Below the pieces are notes generated by a model. The model was given only the letters and a program-made list of their open reading frames with translations, did no database searches and was not told the origin of the DNA. A program made the translations under genes and the position numbers. A stretch of 64,000 nucleotides of DNA, taken from the NCBI GenBank assembly GCA_015698045.1, contig BLAL01000069.1, positions 238,522-302,521 of the forward strand, in the 5' to 3' direction. Source of the DNA: Rhizophagus clarus. Its lineage: Eukaryota > Glomeromycota > Glomeromycetes > Glomerales > Glomeraceae. The first letter of the stretch is position 1, and every line of letters begins with the position of its first letter. This document shows positions 35,701 to 46,359 of this stretch, piece by piece.

Positions 35701-38700
35701 CCCCAAGCAAATGCAATTTCTATCAAAACGCCTCTCTAATTATACTGTTTTTTCCTCTTCCTTGGATACGTCACTTCACATCCGCTTTTCTGGCGGTGTT
35801 TCGTTATTCATCGAAAATTCTTTGGCTCCTCACGTTCACACATACACTTCCCATTCATCACGCTTGCTTTCTGTTGACTTGTATTTCAAAGGCAACATTA
35901 AGCTGCGAATTTTTGTAGTTTACATACCCCTACCTCAGATCAAGCCTTACGCGATACCACTATAGACTTGCTCATCCAAGCCCTCTCAGACACTAAGCGA
36001 CTAGGCTTTCATCATACTATCTGTGGGGATTTTAATATGCATTTAGATCAATTTTACCCCATATTTTTCAATCAGCTTCAAATTGCCTCCAAACGTATCC
36101 ACAGACTCTTCAATTTTCTTTTGAGCAGCGGTTATGTGGACTTTACTCCTATCAATTTTTCTGATTCTTTGGGCACTTTTCATCATGCAGACGTTATTAC
36201 TCGCATTGATTATATTTGGTCGTGCCCTCTTCTCAAATCCTTTTTACTTACTTCTATTATTTCTGACGTCTGCGATAGTTCTCTATCTGATCACTACCCT
36301 GTCGTCACTTATTTTGACTCCTTCCTCCTAAGTTCTTCTGTCAAATTGGCTCGTACTCACCAGCTCAAAAGGCGTTCACGTCGTATTTTTCTTTTAGACT
36401 CTGTTTCTCCAGCCCTGTGGGATGACTTTTCAGCCCATATAGATGCTTCCTGTACTGTACCCCCCAACACTTTTGCCTCTTGGCATATCAACCGGATGTG
36501 CGAATATTTACACTCCTCTATTATTGCTGGAGCAACTGCTGTTTTACCTTCACGTACGATCGGTAATGATCATACCCCAAAACTTCCTAAAGAATTGGAA
36601 ACTCTCATACAGCACTATCACTTCCTCAATCGGGTACTTCATTCTATTAAACTTTTGCGCAAATATCCACATTCCTTTTCTTCCTCACATGACCGCAAAT
36701 GGACTGTCTACCTTGTTCGTTTGGAAAATATATTTCGCCTTTATAAATCTTGTTTTACTACTGTTCCCGTCTTACCCCCTACTCTTTCCTCTTGTCGAGC
36801 TGACAATTTTAAACACATTTTTGACATCTTGACTCATTCCTCTTCTTCATTAAGAGGCTTACACCTTTTGAAAGATAAAGAATATCAAGACCTTTCTATC
36901 AAATCTCATATTGAGAAACGTGATCTCAATTTTGATACTGACATTTCCTCTTTCATCAATTCAGCACTCTCACATTCCCGTCGAAGGATCGTGTTGGATC
37001 GTGTTTTTATTGATCATCCTACTGCTCCTCGTCTGTTGACTGATCCTCTGGATATATCGGATGCTGTGGTCAACCATTTTCAACACGCGGTCCCCATCAA
37101 GTCCACCCCACCTGCGCACATTTCTGCATTACTGGACAGATGGCGGTCTGAGTATTCACCTATGGACTTAGTTTCGCCTGCGATCTATGACTCTCTCTTA
37201 TCTCCCCCTTCTTTGGATAAATGGCTAAGCACACTCTCCTCCATGCCTAAAGGCAAAGCTCCTGGCCCCTCCATGATTACTTATGAAATGCTTAAACACC
37301 TTGGCCCTGCCGCCAACGCTTTACTACTAGCTCTGATCTGTAAATGTTTCGCTTCTGCGGACATTCCAGACCTATGGCGTCAGGCTATGGTTTTCCCTAT
37401 TTCCAAACCGCATGAATGGCGATGCCAATTACAGAATACTCGGCTCATCACGCTCTTGGAAGTTATACAGAAATCATTTGTCAAGCTTCTCTACAACCAC
37501 TTATCTTCCATCCTTGCTGCTCATACTGTTCTTACTGGTGGTAATTTTGCTGGCCTACCTGGAGGGACTTGCCGTGATCCTATCATAACTTTAGAATCCA
37601 TTATTCATCACGCCAATTGCACCAATTCCCCATTGTGGATCCTCTCCCAAGACATTTCTAAGGCATTTGACTCTGTTCATCTCACTATGCTGAAATTTGC
37701 TTTAGAACGCATTCGCTTGCTTGCCTCTTCCATTCAACTCATTTTGTCACTTTTCATGAGTCGATCAAATCGTGTTTTTACTGCTCATGGTGATACTCCT
37801 TCATATCAGGTCTGCATTGGTATTGACCAAGGCGAGGTGATTTCTCCGCTTCTCTAAGTCATATATATCGATCCTCTTTTATCTATTTTAAAGAAAGAAA
37901 TGTTAAATCCATATATCTTGCGATCCCCCTCATTGCTTACCACGCCTCTTGATGATAGTTCACACCTTCTTATTAATAACCTGGTCTTTATGGATGACTC
38001 TACTCTTATCTCATCGTCCAAATCTGGTTTAGAACAAATGCTATCTATCACAGAAGAATTTTATGCGCTGAATAATACTTCTGCTAATCACCACAAATAT
38101 GTCTTGATTTCCAATTCTTTACCCCTAACTACTACTTCTAATATTTCCCTTGTGGATTTTAATTTGTCTTTGTCCTCTTTAAATCGTATTTCTTCCATAT
38201 CTGTTACCCCTATCTCTATTACTTCTTCTTTTCGGTTTCTAGGGGTTTGGTTTAACATTAAAGGCTCTCGGGATTTTGTCAAGAAACAAATTGCTCATGA
38301 ATGCAATTCCTTTGCCGCTACTCTTCGCCCGGCTAAATTAACGGCCAAGCAAGTAGTTTACCTCTACAATACGGTGCTTATCCCTAAGCTTGAATACCGT
38401 ATGCAAGTCACTCACCTTTCGGATATGGACTGTTATATTGCTATAAGGCTCGTCCGCTCGCTGGTTAAACATAAGGCTAACTTTTCTCGAACTCTTCCCA
38501 ATCCTATATTATATCTTTCCCAAGCTTTGGGACTGATTAATTTATCTTCTTACTTGATTCAATGTCACGTTAATAATTTATTTCTAATGGCTAATTCTTC
38601 TACTTCTTTTATTCAACGTTTATTTGTTTATAGATTAATGTTGATTCAATTTCAATTTTTGATTCCTGTTTCTCCTTTGTTGGTGGCTGATTGGTCTTTA

Positions 38701-41529
38701 TGGTTCAATATGAATGCTTTTAAATGTGATTATATCGCCTGCACTCTTGCTTCCATGGTATCCACTCCCTTCCGACTGCAACATGCTAATTCCACTTCAC
38801 TATGTCCGGACCTTACTCTACCTGGCCATACTCCTTTATATTCATGTATGAGTCCTAAAACTTTTAAGGCTTATCTTAAGGTTCTCTGAAGACGTCATCT
38901 GTACTATCTCTCGCAGTTGATCACGCCCACTGGCACCCATCTTGTTTCCTGGACCGCCTATCGGACTGCCTATATTGCTCAGTTAACTGATAAACGAGGT
39001 CGTTCTCTCCCTCATAAATGGTACTTGGATATTCAGGCTACTACTACCATCCCTGACTCTCACGATCATTTATACGATCGTTACGTGTATTCTCCTACAG
39101 ACATTCCCGCTGTTTCTTTGGTTCCTGGTGTTACTACTAATCAAAAGAATAGGCATTGGCTTGTTACATTAGATGGCAACGCTGCTCCTCTTTTTGGCAA
39201 GCAGCTTACCGTTCAACCTAAGAAAGATACTTGTACAATTGTTCATTGGACATCCGACTGTCTTTCCTCTCCTGATGATGTTATCCGCCTTCACCCTTGC
39301 CCGGGTTGTGAGGCTCATGTTCCCTTCCCCGCTGCTAATAAATACACTACTGTTGAATCTAGGTGTACTTTCACGGTCTCCCTTTTAAGGTCTTTAATTC
39401 TCCCTACCCATAGTGAGCGCATTCGGCCTACTACTACGGAAGTGGTTTCCCCCTACTCTTGGGCAGACCTATTATACTATATACGTCTATCTATTCCTCC
39501 CGACTTTTCTTCTTCCCTCCCCACGGTGAATGGTGCTTCGACAAGTCCTCCCGTTTCGTTTGACTTATCCGGTCTTCCTTCTCCTATCATTCTTCCACCA
39601 GGTTCTTACTACCGGTATTATACTAATGGTTCTCTTATAAATCTTGGAACACCTGATGTCTCTATGGGTTGGTCCTGGGTCCAGATTATCCCTGATGCTG
39701 GATTCCTCAATTCTGTTGCTACTTATGCACATGGTATTATTCGCCATTGGCCTTCCTCCACTAGAGCTAAAACCGCTGCGATTTTTGCTGCTCTTAACGT
39801 CACTCCCGAAGACTCTGTTGTTTCTATCTACACAGATTCTCAAGCCGCTATAGATGGTTTGCATTCTTGCGCTTCCTCTACTTATACTAACAGTCGATTC
39901 TATTACAAAACCACCAATTTTGAACTGTGGGCTTCTATAGAATGTTGCGTTCGCGAGAAACGGCTGTCTGTTTTTCCCGTTAAAGTCAAAGGTCACGATG
40001 GCAATTATTGGAATGATTTTGCCGATTCCCTTGCTAACTCTGCTCATCAGTCAGATGCTGCTTTTTCCCTTCCTGCGGCCATCTTCACTTCTTCACACAG
40101 TATCCGTTTGGTTTACGATGACATTATTTGTGAATCCAATCCTAGGCGCCTCCTTAAGGCTTATTATCAGGCTACCTACATGAGGGACCTCTTATCACTC
40201 AACCGTTTTCAGTTTACCTTTTGTTTGACTAACCAGGATGATTATATCGTTGACTGGGATCTTACCTGGTTCACCCTTAATTTCTCTCCATCTTACGATG
40301 CTTCCTTTCAAGCTCACCATGCTTCAAGACATTACACCTTCAAATTCAAGCTTTTCCTTGATGACTTGCCTCTCCTGGAGAAGTTGAAAATTACACGTCC
40401 AGATCTTTATATCGAAATTTTAACGTGTCGCTCCTGCTGTATGCGCAAAGAAGACCTGATGCACTTTATTCTCTGCTCTAAATGCCGTACCACTATGCAC
40501 CAGATTTTACAATCTTACCAGAATCATTTATTCTCCAAGCTTCGTGAAGCTGGTGAATTGGCTGATGTAGATCCCACACCGATGATCAGGAAGCTTTCTT
40601 CTCTTTCTTGCTGGTCTATTTCTTCTTCTAATTGGTCCTCGTATGCTCTCATTCGGAGTTGCCTGCCAAAACTTTTTATTGATTTGTTTGTAGAATTATC
40701 CATTTTTCGACAATCTGCTATGAAGGTTGTAGCTGCGATTCACAACAACTTTGTCCAGAAACTTCGACGACGTATCTGGAATCTGCGTACCTATGACAAA
40801 AGTAGATGGGAAGACGTAATGCACATTACTCTTAAATTAAAAACTTCTCCTCAGCCTTCTAATTTGCCTGCTTCTACGTATATGCCTTTCTCTTCATTAC
40901 CTCCTCCGACCCATCTCGTGACTTCACGTGACTCCAGAACTGATTGGATAAAGAACTCGATGATTCAGGGATTACCATGGTATAATCATTTGTCAGGTTT
41001 TATGGGTCGTCTAACGGTGCTACTTAATAACAGCTTTTGCGGGATGGGATGTCGATTTTTATAGTGGGCGTGTTATCCGTTATTATGTTAGCATAGTTGC
41101 TTCTACTTTGGTTGGAATATATCAAGGGGGAAGATCTAGGGAAATTTAGTGTAATGCGATTATTCTTTTAGATTAATTTTTATTACTTTATTTTTACTTA
41201 GGAGACTATATAGCTTTATTTTTAGTTAGTTTTATTTTATTTTTGTTTTCTTTTTATTTTTATAAATTGTATTGATTAAATAATAATTAATAAAGATATT
41301 GGCTACTATGCCGCGTTTGCCTTGAATTTAAATTCTTTCTTAAAGAAATTATAGATATTAGTCATATGAACCTATTGGCAACAGAGTCCCAAAAATCATA
41401 GCGGCTTCTACCATTAATATTGTGGTAGGCGCGGTTTCTGTCTCGGCGTATGTCAACAAGTTTGTCCATCATAGCCCAGTTCTAATGGACGTTATAGTGG
41501 GAACGACGTGAACGTGTGTGGCGAGGCAT
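32756..41529 (-). CDS. small trihelix (Myb/SANT-like) DNA-binding protein, intron 1 carries a LINE
   Basis: Four exons on the minus strand: 41529-41372, 33135-33066, 32990-32888 and 32811-32756. All junctions are GT..AG and phases fit, giving 128 codons. The order of conserved words is NWAMMDKLVDIRRDRN, RYDFWDSVANR, then QQCSQKWRNLVRDYH, then RTRFWERP and a very basic end RKRRRNLPTYRRR. The Trp spacing and QC..KW.NL..DY motif are those of trihelix/MADF-type helix-turn-helix domains that bind DNA. Intron 1 would be about 87 bp but contains the 8135-bp LINE with one target duplication. Codon 16 is TAG (41484-41482) where HWNW is expected, a single G to A change; translation could still start at Met20 or Met21 and keep most of the domain. 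So it is either a recent pseudogene or an N-terminally shortened gene. Confidence 0.75.
33172..33186. repeat. target-site duplication of the LINE, left copy
   Basis: TTGAATTTAAATTCT, identical to the right copy at 41322-41336. It contains the 12-bp palindrome GAATTTAAATTC and lies in intron 1 of the trihelix gene. Confidence 0.85.
33274..35397 (+). pseudogene. LINE ORF1: RRM-like RNA-binding protein with zinc knuckle
   Basis: One frame of 707 codons from ATG 33274 to TAA 35397, interrupted by TGA at 33304, 34024, 34528 and 34570 and TAG at 34201; no frame shift. N-terminal 180 residues are Ser/Ala/Pro/Asn-rich. An RRM-like domain follows (34027-34200, TDIPFFLTKENVISYFKKFG), a second lies at 34285-34500 (RAFVATLTQLPPN, RWAYITFPSQ), then a Cys/His knuckle (34519-34566, CH.CGKLRCAPNQC). 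An Arg/Ser basic region (RSRSHSRLRSKG) and a C-terminal coiled-coil-like part complete it. Such ORF1 proteins coat the element RNA. Every stop is one transition from CGA or TGG, matching deamination-type decay. Confidence 0.85.
35447..41064 (+). pseudogene. LINE ORF2: endonuclease, reverse transcriptase, RNase H
   Basis: ATG 35447; the frame changes once near 35925 in a CCCC run, then stays open to TAG 41064 except for TAA 37855 and TGA 38887. Endonuclease: SFNINGLK, VVDTHLHP, CGDFNMHLD, SLSDHYPV (35580-36310). Reverse transcriptase: GKAPGPSMITYEML, SQDISKAFDSV, GIDQGEVISPLL, then VFMDDSTLIS (37255-38020), with both catalytic Asp positions kept. RNase H: YYTNGSLINLG, STRAKTAAIFAAL, IYTDSQAAIDG, VKGHDGNYWNDFADS (39605-40035). 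The first acid is N and the Glu position is K here, both single G to A changes from the usual D and E. The C-terminal Cys/His cluster is CRSCCMRKEDLMHFILC (40425-40480). It nicks target DNA and primes reverse transcription there. Minus-strand ORFs over this span are shadows. Confidence 0.92.
41322..41336. repeat. target-site duplication of the LINE, right copy
   Basis: TTGAATTTAAATTCT, same as 33172-33186, followed directly by the trihelix gene intron sequence (TTCTTAAAGAAATTATAG). Confidence 0.85.
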
Positions 41530-41899
41530 TATTAGTTTAGATTTGATTTTTATAATTTGATTTTGGGATGAGTAAAAATTTGAAAGAAAGTCATAAAATG
41601 TCACTTTAAATAAAATTTGAACAATATCTCTTTGGTTTGATTTTATTTCTCGTTTCAATTAAAATTTAATTTATTACACTTTTCATCATTAAACATATTA
41701 ATTAAATCATGTACATGTTTAATTGTTTTAAATATAAATATCAATATATCATATTTAAAAATAAAACAATTTATTATTAGCACATTCTATTGAATTTTAA
41801 ATATTTCGCATACATTTCTTAAAAAAATTAATTTTTTTTAATCAATTTAATTAAAAATAATTAAATATTTTGCGTACATTTCTTAAAAAAATCATAAAA

Positions 41900-42115
41900 A
41901 AAATCTTGTACATCGTACATACAATTACTAAATATCATCCCCTTGTGATAAATAAAAAATTACGCAATACAAATTCAACACAAATTCAACACAAATTTAA
42001 CAAATTTAATGAAATTTGGCCAAAATTAATAATTTTTTACCAGAATTATCAACACAAATTGAACACAAATTTCAGTCACGATTTATTTATGTCACACCCG
42101 CGTTGTTAATAATTA
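41900..42115. repeat. Plavaka left inverted end
   Basis: Aligns in reverse complement with 47845-48072. It contains three tandem AACACAAATTC/T words and ends inward at GTCACACCCGCGTTGTTAAT. The right copy has one more word, giving the length difference. Confidence 0.85.
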
Positions 42116-42218
42116 AATAAATAAATCTGCATTTTATTTATGATATGCAAAACGTGACCATAAATTCTTTTAAGGATATAATTTTATTAAAATAAATCAA
42201 AACTCCTATATCAAGTGA

Positions 42219-45216
42219 CTAAAAAATATATTTATTTACGAAATATTCATTTTGTTTATCAAATCGGGGTACTATGTAAACGACACCATGTATAGACTCT
42301 ATAGCTACAAAGTTATATAATTCTATCAATTTTAAGTGAGGACATCCATATAAATATGGATTCCTTTTAGATTTAAAATCGTACCATTGAATTAATGCAA
42401 GATTTAACGGTGGGTCTGTTAATACTTCTGCTAACAATAAGGCCTATAAATAATAAATATTTATTAATACTTTTATAATAAATTATTACATAAATTGGAA
42501 AAATACCTGTCCATAACAAAGTCCTTTGTCTGATATATAATCATTTGATTCTTCAGAATCCATTGAAATAGCTATGTTGCTAAACCATACTTTATTATGA
42601 TACCTGTTTGTAGCACGCATTATGGTACCATTTTCCAGTGTTACTGATCCGTATATGTTTATTCAGGTTTCACCAATAATTGTGAAACCATCAAGTAAAT
42701 CTAGATATGAATCCAGACAACTTATAAATCTAGCAAAACCAGTCTGCATTTTATTGTCTACGGAATCTTTTTTTTCATTAAAAAATGTATTTGCATCTTG
42801 TAAAGAGAATTCAAAGAGTCTTGCAGAAAATTTACAAGTGCGAGGTGTTTTTGCCGGATTCACTGAATGTTGAGACATTCTAATAGATATTGCTTGACGT
42901 TTTATCTATTAATTTAATTTCCATCTTAAATTATATAATAAATATATACAATAAATAAATTTTCAAATACTTACAGTTCGTAAAAGCTGAGGTTTGACAT
43001 CTTTTTTATTGCTAATTCGGTAGGGTATTTTAACGAAATATTTGTGAAGACTTTCGTAAGTTTCTGTAGTATAGCCATTTATTGCGCCATAAGATCGTAT
43101 TGAGTCAATAATATGATAAACCCATGAATGCAATTTAGGTAACTTCAAATTGGAAGGAGAAACAAATTTAAAAGCCTTGACAAACATCTGGGCCCATCTA
43201 TGTATTGCATCCTAAAATTTAAATGTTAATTTAATTTATTTAATTTAAATTTTCAATTTTACTAAAATTTTAATACATACATTAAATTTCTCCAAGTCAC
43301 TTTCACTAAATTCTTCATATCTACTTAAAATATACATTTCATTCCAATATTCGTACAATTTCGTAAGATCATCATTATTTACAAAATTATCTACTTCGTT
43401 ATTATTTTCATCATATAAATTATCAATAACAAATATCATGACTTTCATCAAACTTCGATATTCACTAGCAGTTAATCTTGCAATTGACTGCAGTCCATTG
43501 GAAAAAATTTTAATGCCAGAAAAACGTGGAATTGCTGCTAGACGGTAATCTACTTCTTCAACTAATTTATTACCATTAACATGTTGCGATTTTAAGATAT
43601 CGCACGTGAAGATAATTTGATAACGAAATAATCCTAAATTTAAATGATACATTCTGTCAGGAACGGTAGCCAAGTAGATATTTATATTTCTTGATAATAT
43701 AAATATTTATAATTAATATATATATATGTTATTATAATTATTTCTACTTTTGCATACTTACGGTAAATCCCAAAAAAAATTATGTACAGATTCTATGCAA
43801 ACAGATCTTTGTGTATCATTTTCAAAATGTTTACGCATTTCATCATGAGTTCTTAGTATTACATCGTTAACCGATAAGTCTATATTTGCAAGATTTTTCC
43901 TTTTAACTAAACAGGAGTGACATGGAAGGTTTGAATTGGAGGATTTATAAACTAAACAAAAACTTGCAGCCTCCGGCCAATCTGCAATAATAGTTGAAAC
44001 TCTAGGATAAAACCAGGTATTTTCATTATTTATAAAAAGGTCTATACCATCTTTTAATAAAATAATTGGTTCTAGTAAATGACGTAAAGATTTATGAAAG
44101 GTATCACGAACCAGATCTTTATTTGCAGCTTCTAAAATTGGTAAATATCCCAAAAGTTGCTTTGCATCCTGTTTATTATGACGCCATATTGGGATATTAC
44201 CTAATGTAATATATATTGGATGCAATTGACTTTTTCCTAATGTATCTGTAGTTGTTGCATCTGAATATAAAATAATTGATAATAATTTGGAACCAGTAGG
44301 TAAGGATTCTTGCGTAGTTTTCCACCATTTTCCAGTGTTTTGTTCACTGTAAATACTTTCTCTATTATACTATAAAATAATATAAATAAATTAAAATAAA
44401 TATTATTTAGATTATTGAATTAACTAATATTTACTATTTACCTCATAGTTTTCGTAAGATAGCGCAAAATTTTGTGTTATGTCAGGAACAGTTAAGATAT
44501 TTTTGATGCACTGTATTAAGTTTTGATAATAAAGAAAATAATCTTTATCCTCATGTTTTGTTATAAGAACTTTACTAAATTCTAAATTAGAAAACTTCAT
44601 ATTATTCATAAATGCTCGTCCCTGTTCGATATTTTTTGGTAATGGTGATTCTGTAAAATTTGAATGTTTATTAAAAAAATGTATTATTTCATTACCACCT
44701 TTATTGTTTATTTTATATTTCGTTACTAATAACATTAGATCTTTATAAGCATCATTAGGAAATTCTGTGCAAGTTTTGGTATTGAGATTTTTGGGTTCTT
44801 CAAAAATTTCAGGCTCTTCAGATGAATCTAATATATTTTCAAAGTTACTATCTTCAAGGCTCATCTCTGATATTGCACTTCCAATACTGTCAAATGACAT
44901 ATTTTGTACATCATTATCATCATCCACCTAAAATTATAAACCAAATGAGTTAGTATAATTTGAGCTTTTTCTTGAGAGCTTTAAAAAGAATAATCTGAAA
45001 TAACATAATTACCTCAACTTTATCATTTTCATATTCACTACTTAGATTACTTCTTGTATCCATTTCACTGCTATATTTTTCACTATCATTATTATTATCA
45101 TTTTCTTCTACTTCTACTTCTACATTTTTTAAGCATTTTTGGGCGTGTTGAGTATATGCAAAGCGTTGACTGAATATTCGCATACAAAGGGGGCATTTGA
45201 AACTCTTGTTGCTAAA
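42219..45216 (-). CDS. Plavaka transposase (about 7 exons), one stop
   Basis: Exons on the minus strand, GT..AG throughout: up to 45216-45013, 44927-44442, 44369-43762, 43689-43281, 43211-42975, about 42892-42507 and 42443-42219. N-terminus: C2HC zinc finger CPLCMRIFSQRF..HAQKC then an acidic linker. FPNDAYKDLMLLVTKYKINN follows in exon 2. The core in exon 3 has LYSDATTTDTLGKSQLHPIY, ITLGNIPIWRHNKQDAKQLL, and DWPEAASFCLVYKSS with CHSCLV; this order is diagnostic of Plavaka. Exon 4 has VPDRMYHLNLGLFRYQ, exon 5 YTTETYESLHKYFVKIPYR, exon 7 ALIQWYDFKSKRNPYLYGCP. TGA at 42665-42663 interrupts exon 6, one change from CGA. The exon 5/6 phase is unclear by one base, and no ATG is found upstream of the zinc finger, so the start is open. 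It would cut and rejoin the element ends. Likely inactive but young. Confidence 0.85.
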
Positions 45217-46130
45217 TTAACGCGTCAAATTTGATGAAAAGTATCAATTCACTATTCAATTTATATGAGATTTTGTGTGCTAATAAAATTATATTTCATT
45301 GTAAAAATTTATGAATTAATTGAATGGATTACAATTGATTGAGTTATTTGAATAGATACGACTACGCAAATTTACGCATTAATGAATGGAACTGGCTGTA
45401 AGAATCTGGTGGCTAATATCGTGGAATCATTCGCAAATTTACGCATTATAGCAAAATTTAAAATATGCGAAACACTCAGCAATTTTGCTGCCAGGAACTT
45501 GCCGAGTTCGTAGGCTGGCAAATCTAAAAATAAATGTAACAAGTCTATGATGTAACATATAAATATTGTTTATTATTTTGTTTACTATTTCAACTTGCCG
45601 GCAACCTGTCAACCCGCGAACCTGACAGCAAAAGTGCTGAATGTTTCGCATATTTTGAATTTGCTGTAACGGGCTGTAAGAATCCGGATGGCTAATACAG
45701 CTTATTTAATCGGCTAATCATCTGATAATCAGCCGCAAATTTATTGGCTTAACACATTTTACAATAATGGACAGATGATCAGCCACAAATTTATGCGATA
45801 ATCAGTTATAAGCGTTCAAGATCACTATCAATCTGATCAGCCAAATGAGTTCACTGGCTGCAACTTTTTTTTTGCCATGCATGCATACAAAGCCCCAACA
45901 TGTGTAACATCTTATTTTTTTATAAATGGGTATTGATTAATACTTCGATTATACTATATGCTTTTACGAGAGTTTTTTTAAAAATTCTCTCATGAAAGTG
46001 TTACAATTTTTTTTTGTAATATCACGATGCAAAATTTTTGCATTAGTTCATTCATTTTTCGTAATATTTCACATTAGTTTATCTATTTTTCGCAATATTT
46101 CGCAAGTTTTTTTTCTTTTTTAGTATAGAA
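45217..46130. other. divergent spacer inside the Plavaka element
   Basis: Region between the two divergent genes. It has a direct repeat GGCTGTAAGAATC..GG.TGGCTAATA at about 45392 and 45671 on either side of a foldback insertion, then AATCAGCC/GGCTGATTAT-like words to 45870 and TTTCGCAATATTTCGCA words at 46080-46110. It probably holds both promoters; none is identifiable. Confidence 0.45.
45449..45666. mobile_element. 218-bp foldback MITE between the Plavaka genes
   Basis: Inverted ends of about 75 bp: AGCAAAATTTAAAATATGCG at the left pairs with CGCATATTTTGAATTTGCTG at the right. Inner words CAGCAATTTTGCTG.CAGG and CCTG.CAGCAAAAGTGCTG also pair. It separates two copies of a 30-bp direct repeat. 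The open minus frame across it is incidental. Confidence 0.65.
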
Positions 46131-46139
46131 TGGCAGAAA

Positions 46140-46359
46140 TGACGTTATGACAGCTTGCCTCCTTTTTCTGAACATCTGGTTCATGTATTTTCACTTTTTC
46201 GTATTTTTAGTTCCTCATTTTCAAATTTCTGGTTCATGTCTTTCCCCTTTTTCTCATATTTTTCTCCTTTCGTATTTCTAGTTCCTCTTCAAATTTCTAG
46301 TAATATCTTTTTCTCCTTTTCGAGTTTAGTTCATATCTCCTCCCTCACATATTATCCTG
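46140..46359 (+). promoter_or_regulatory. CT-rich leader of the accessory gene
   Basis: About 200 bp rich in C and T on the plus strand (TTTTTCTCCTTTTCG, TTTCTGGTTCATGT words repeated), ending 1-2 bp before the ATG at 46360. A promoter or 5'-UTR role is inferred from position. Confidence 0.4.

Larger units (their letters stand above)
33187..41321 (+). mobile_element. LINE (non-LTR retrotransposon), 8135 bp, full length but mutated
   Basis: Bounded by a perfect 15-bp target duplication. Layout: 87-bp 5'-UTR, ORF1 (33274-35397), a 49-bp gap, ORF2 (35447-41064), and a 3'-UTR of about 257 bp ending GGCTACTATGCCGCGTTTGCC without a poly(A) tail. ORF2 has endonuclease, reverse transcriptase, RNase H and a C-terminal Cys/His cluster in that order, as in L1/I/Tad-like elements with RNase H. 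Its base composition, with abundant C/T on the plus strand, is unlike the AT-rich flanks. It sits antisense to the trihelix gene in intron 1. Five premature stops in ORF1, two in ORF2 and one frame shift show it cannot move by itself now; the damage is mostly transitions, so insertion is fairly recent. Confidence 0.93.

Noticed and set aside
39565-40047. 160-codon minus ORF
   Set aside because: Antisense shadow of the LINE RNase H region, which has clear motifs on the plus strand.
45439-45651. 70-codon minus ORF with Cys and Arg residues
   Set aside because: It coincides with the foldback MITE inside Plavaka; openness is incidental.
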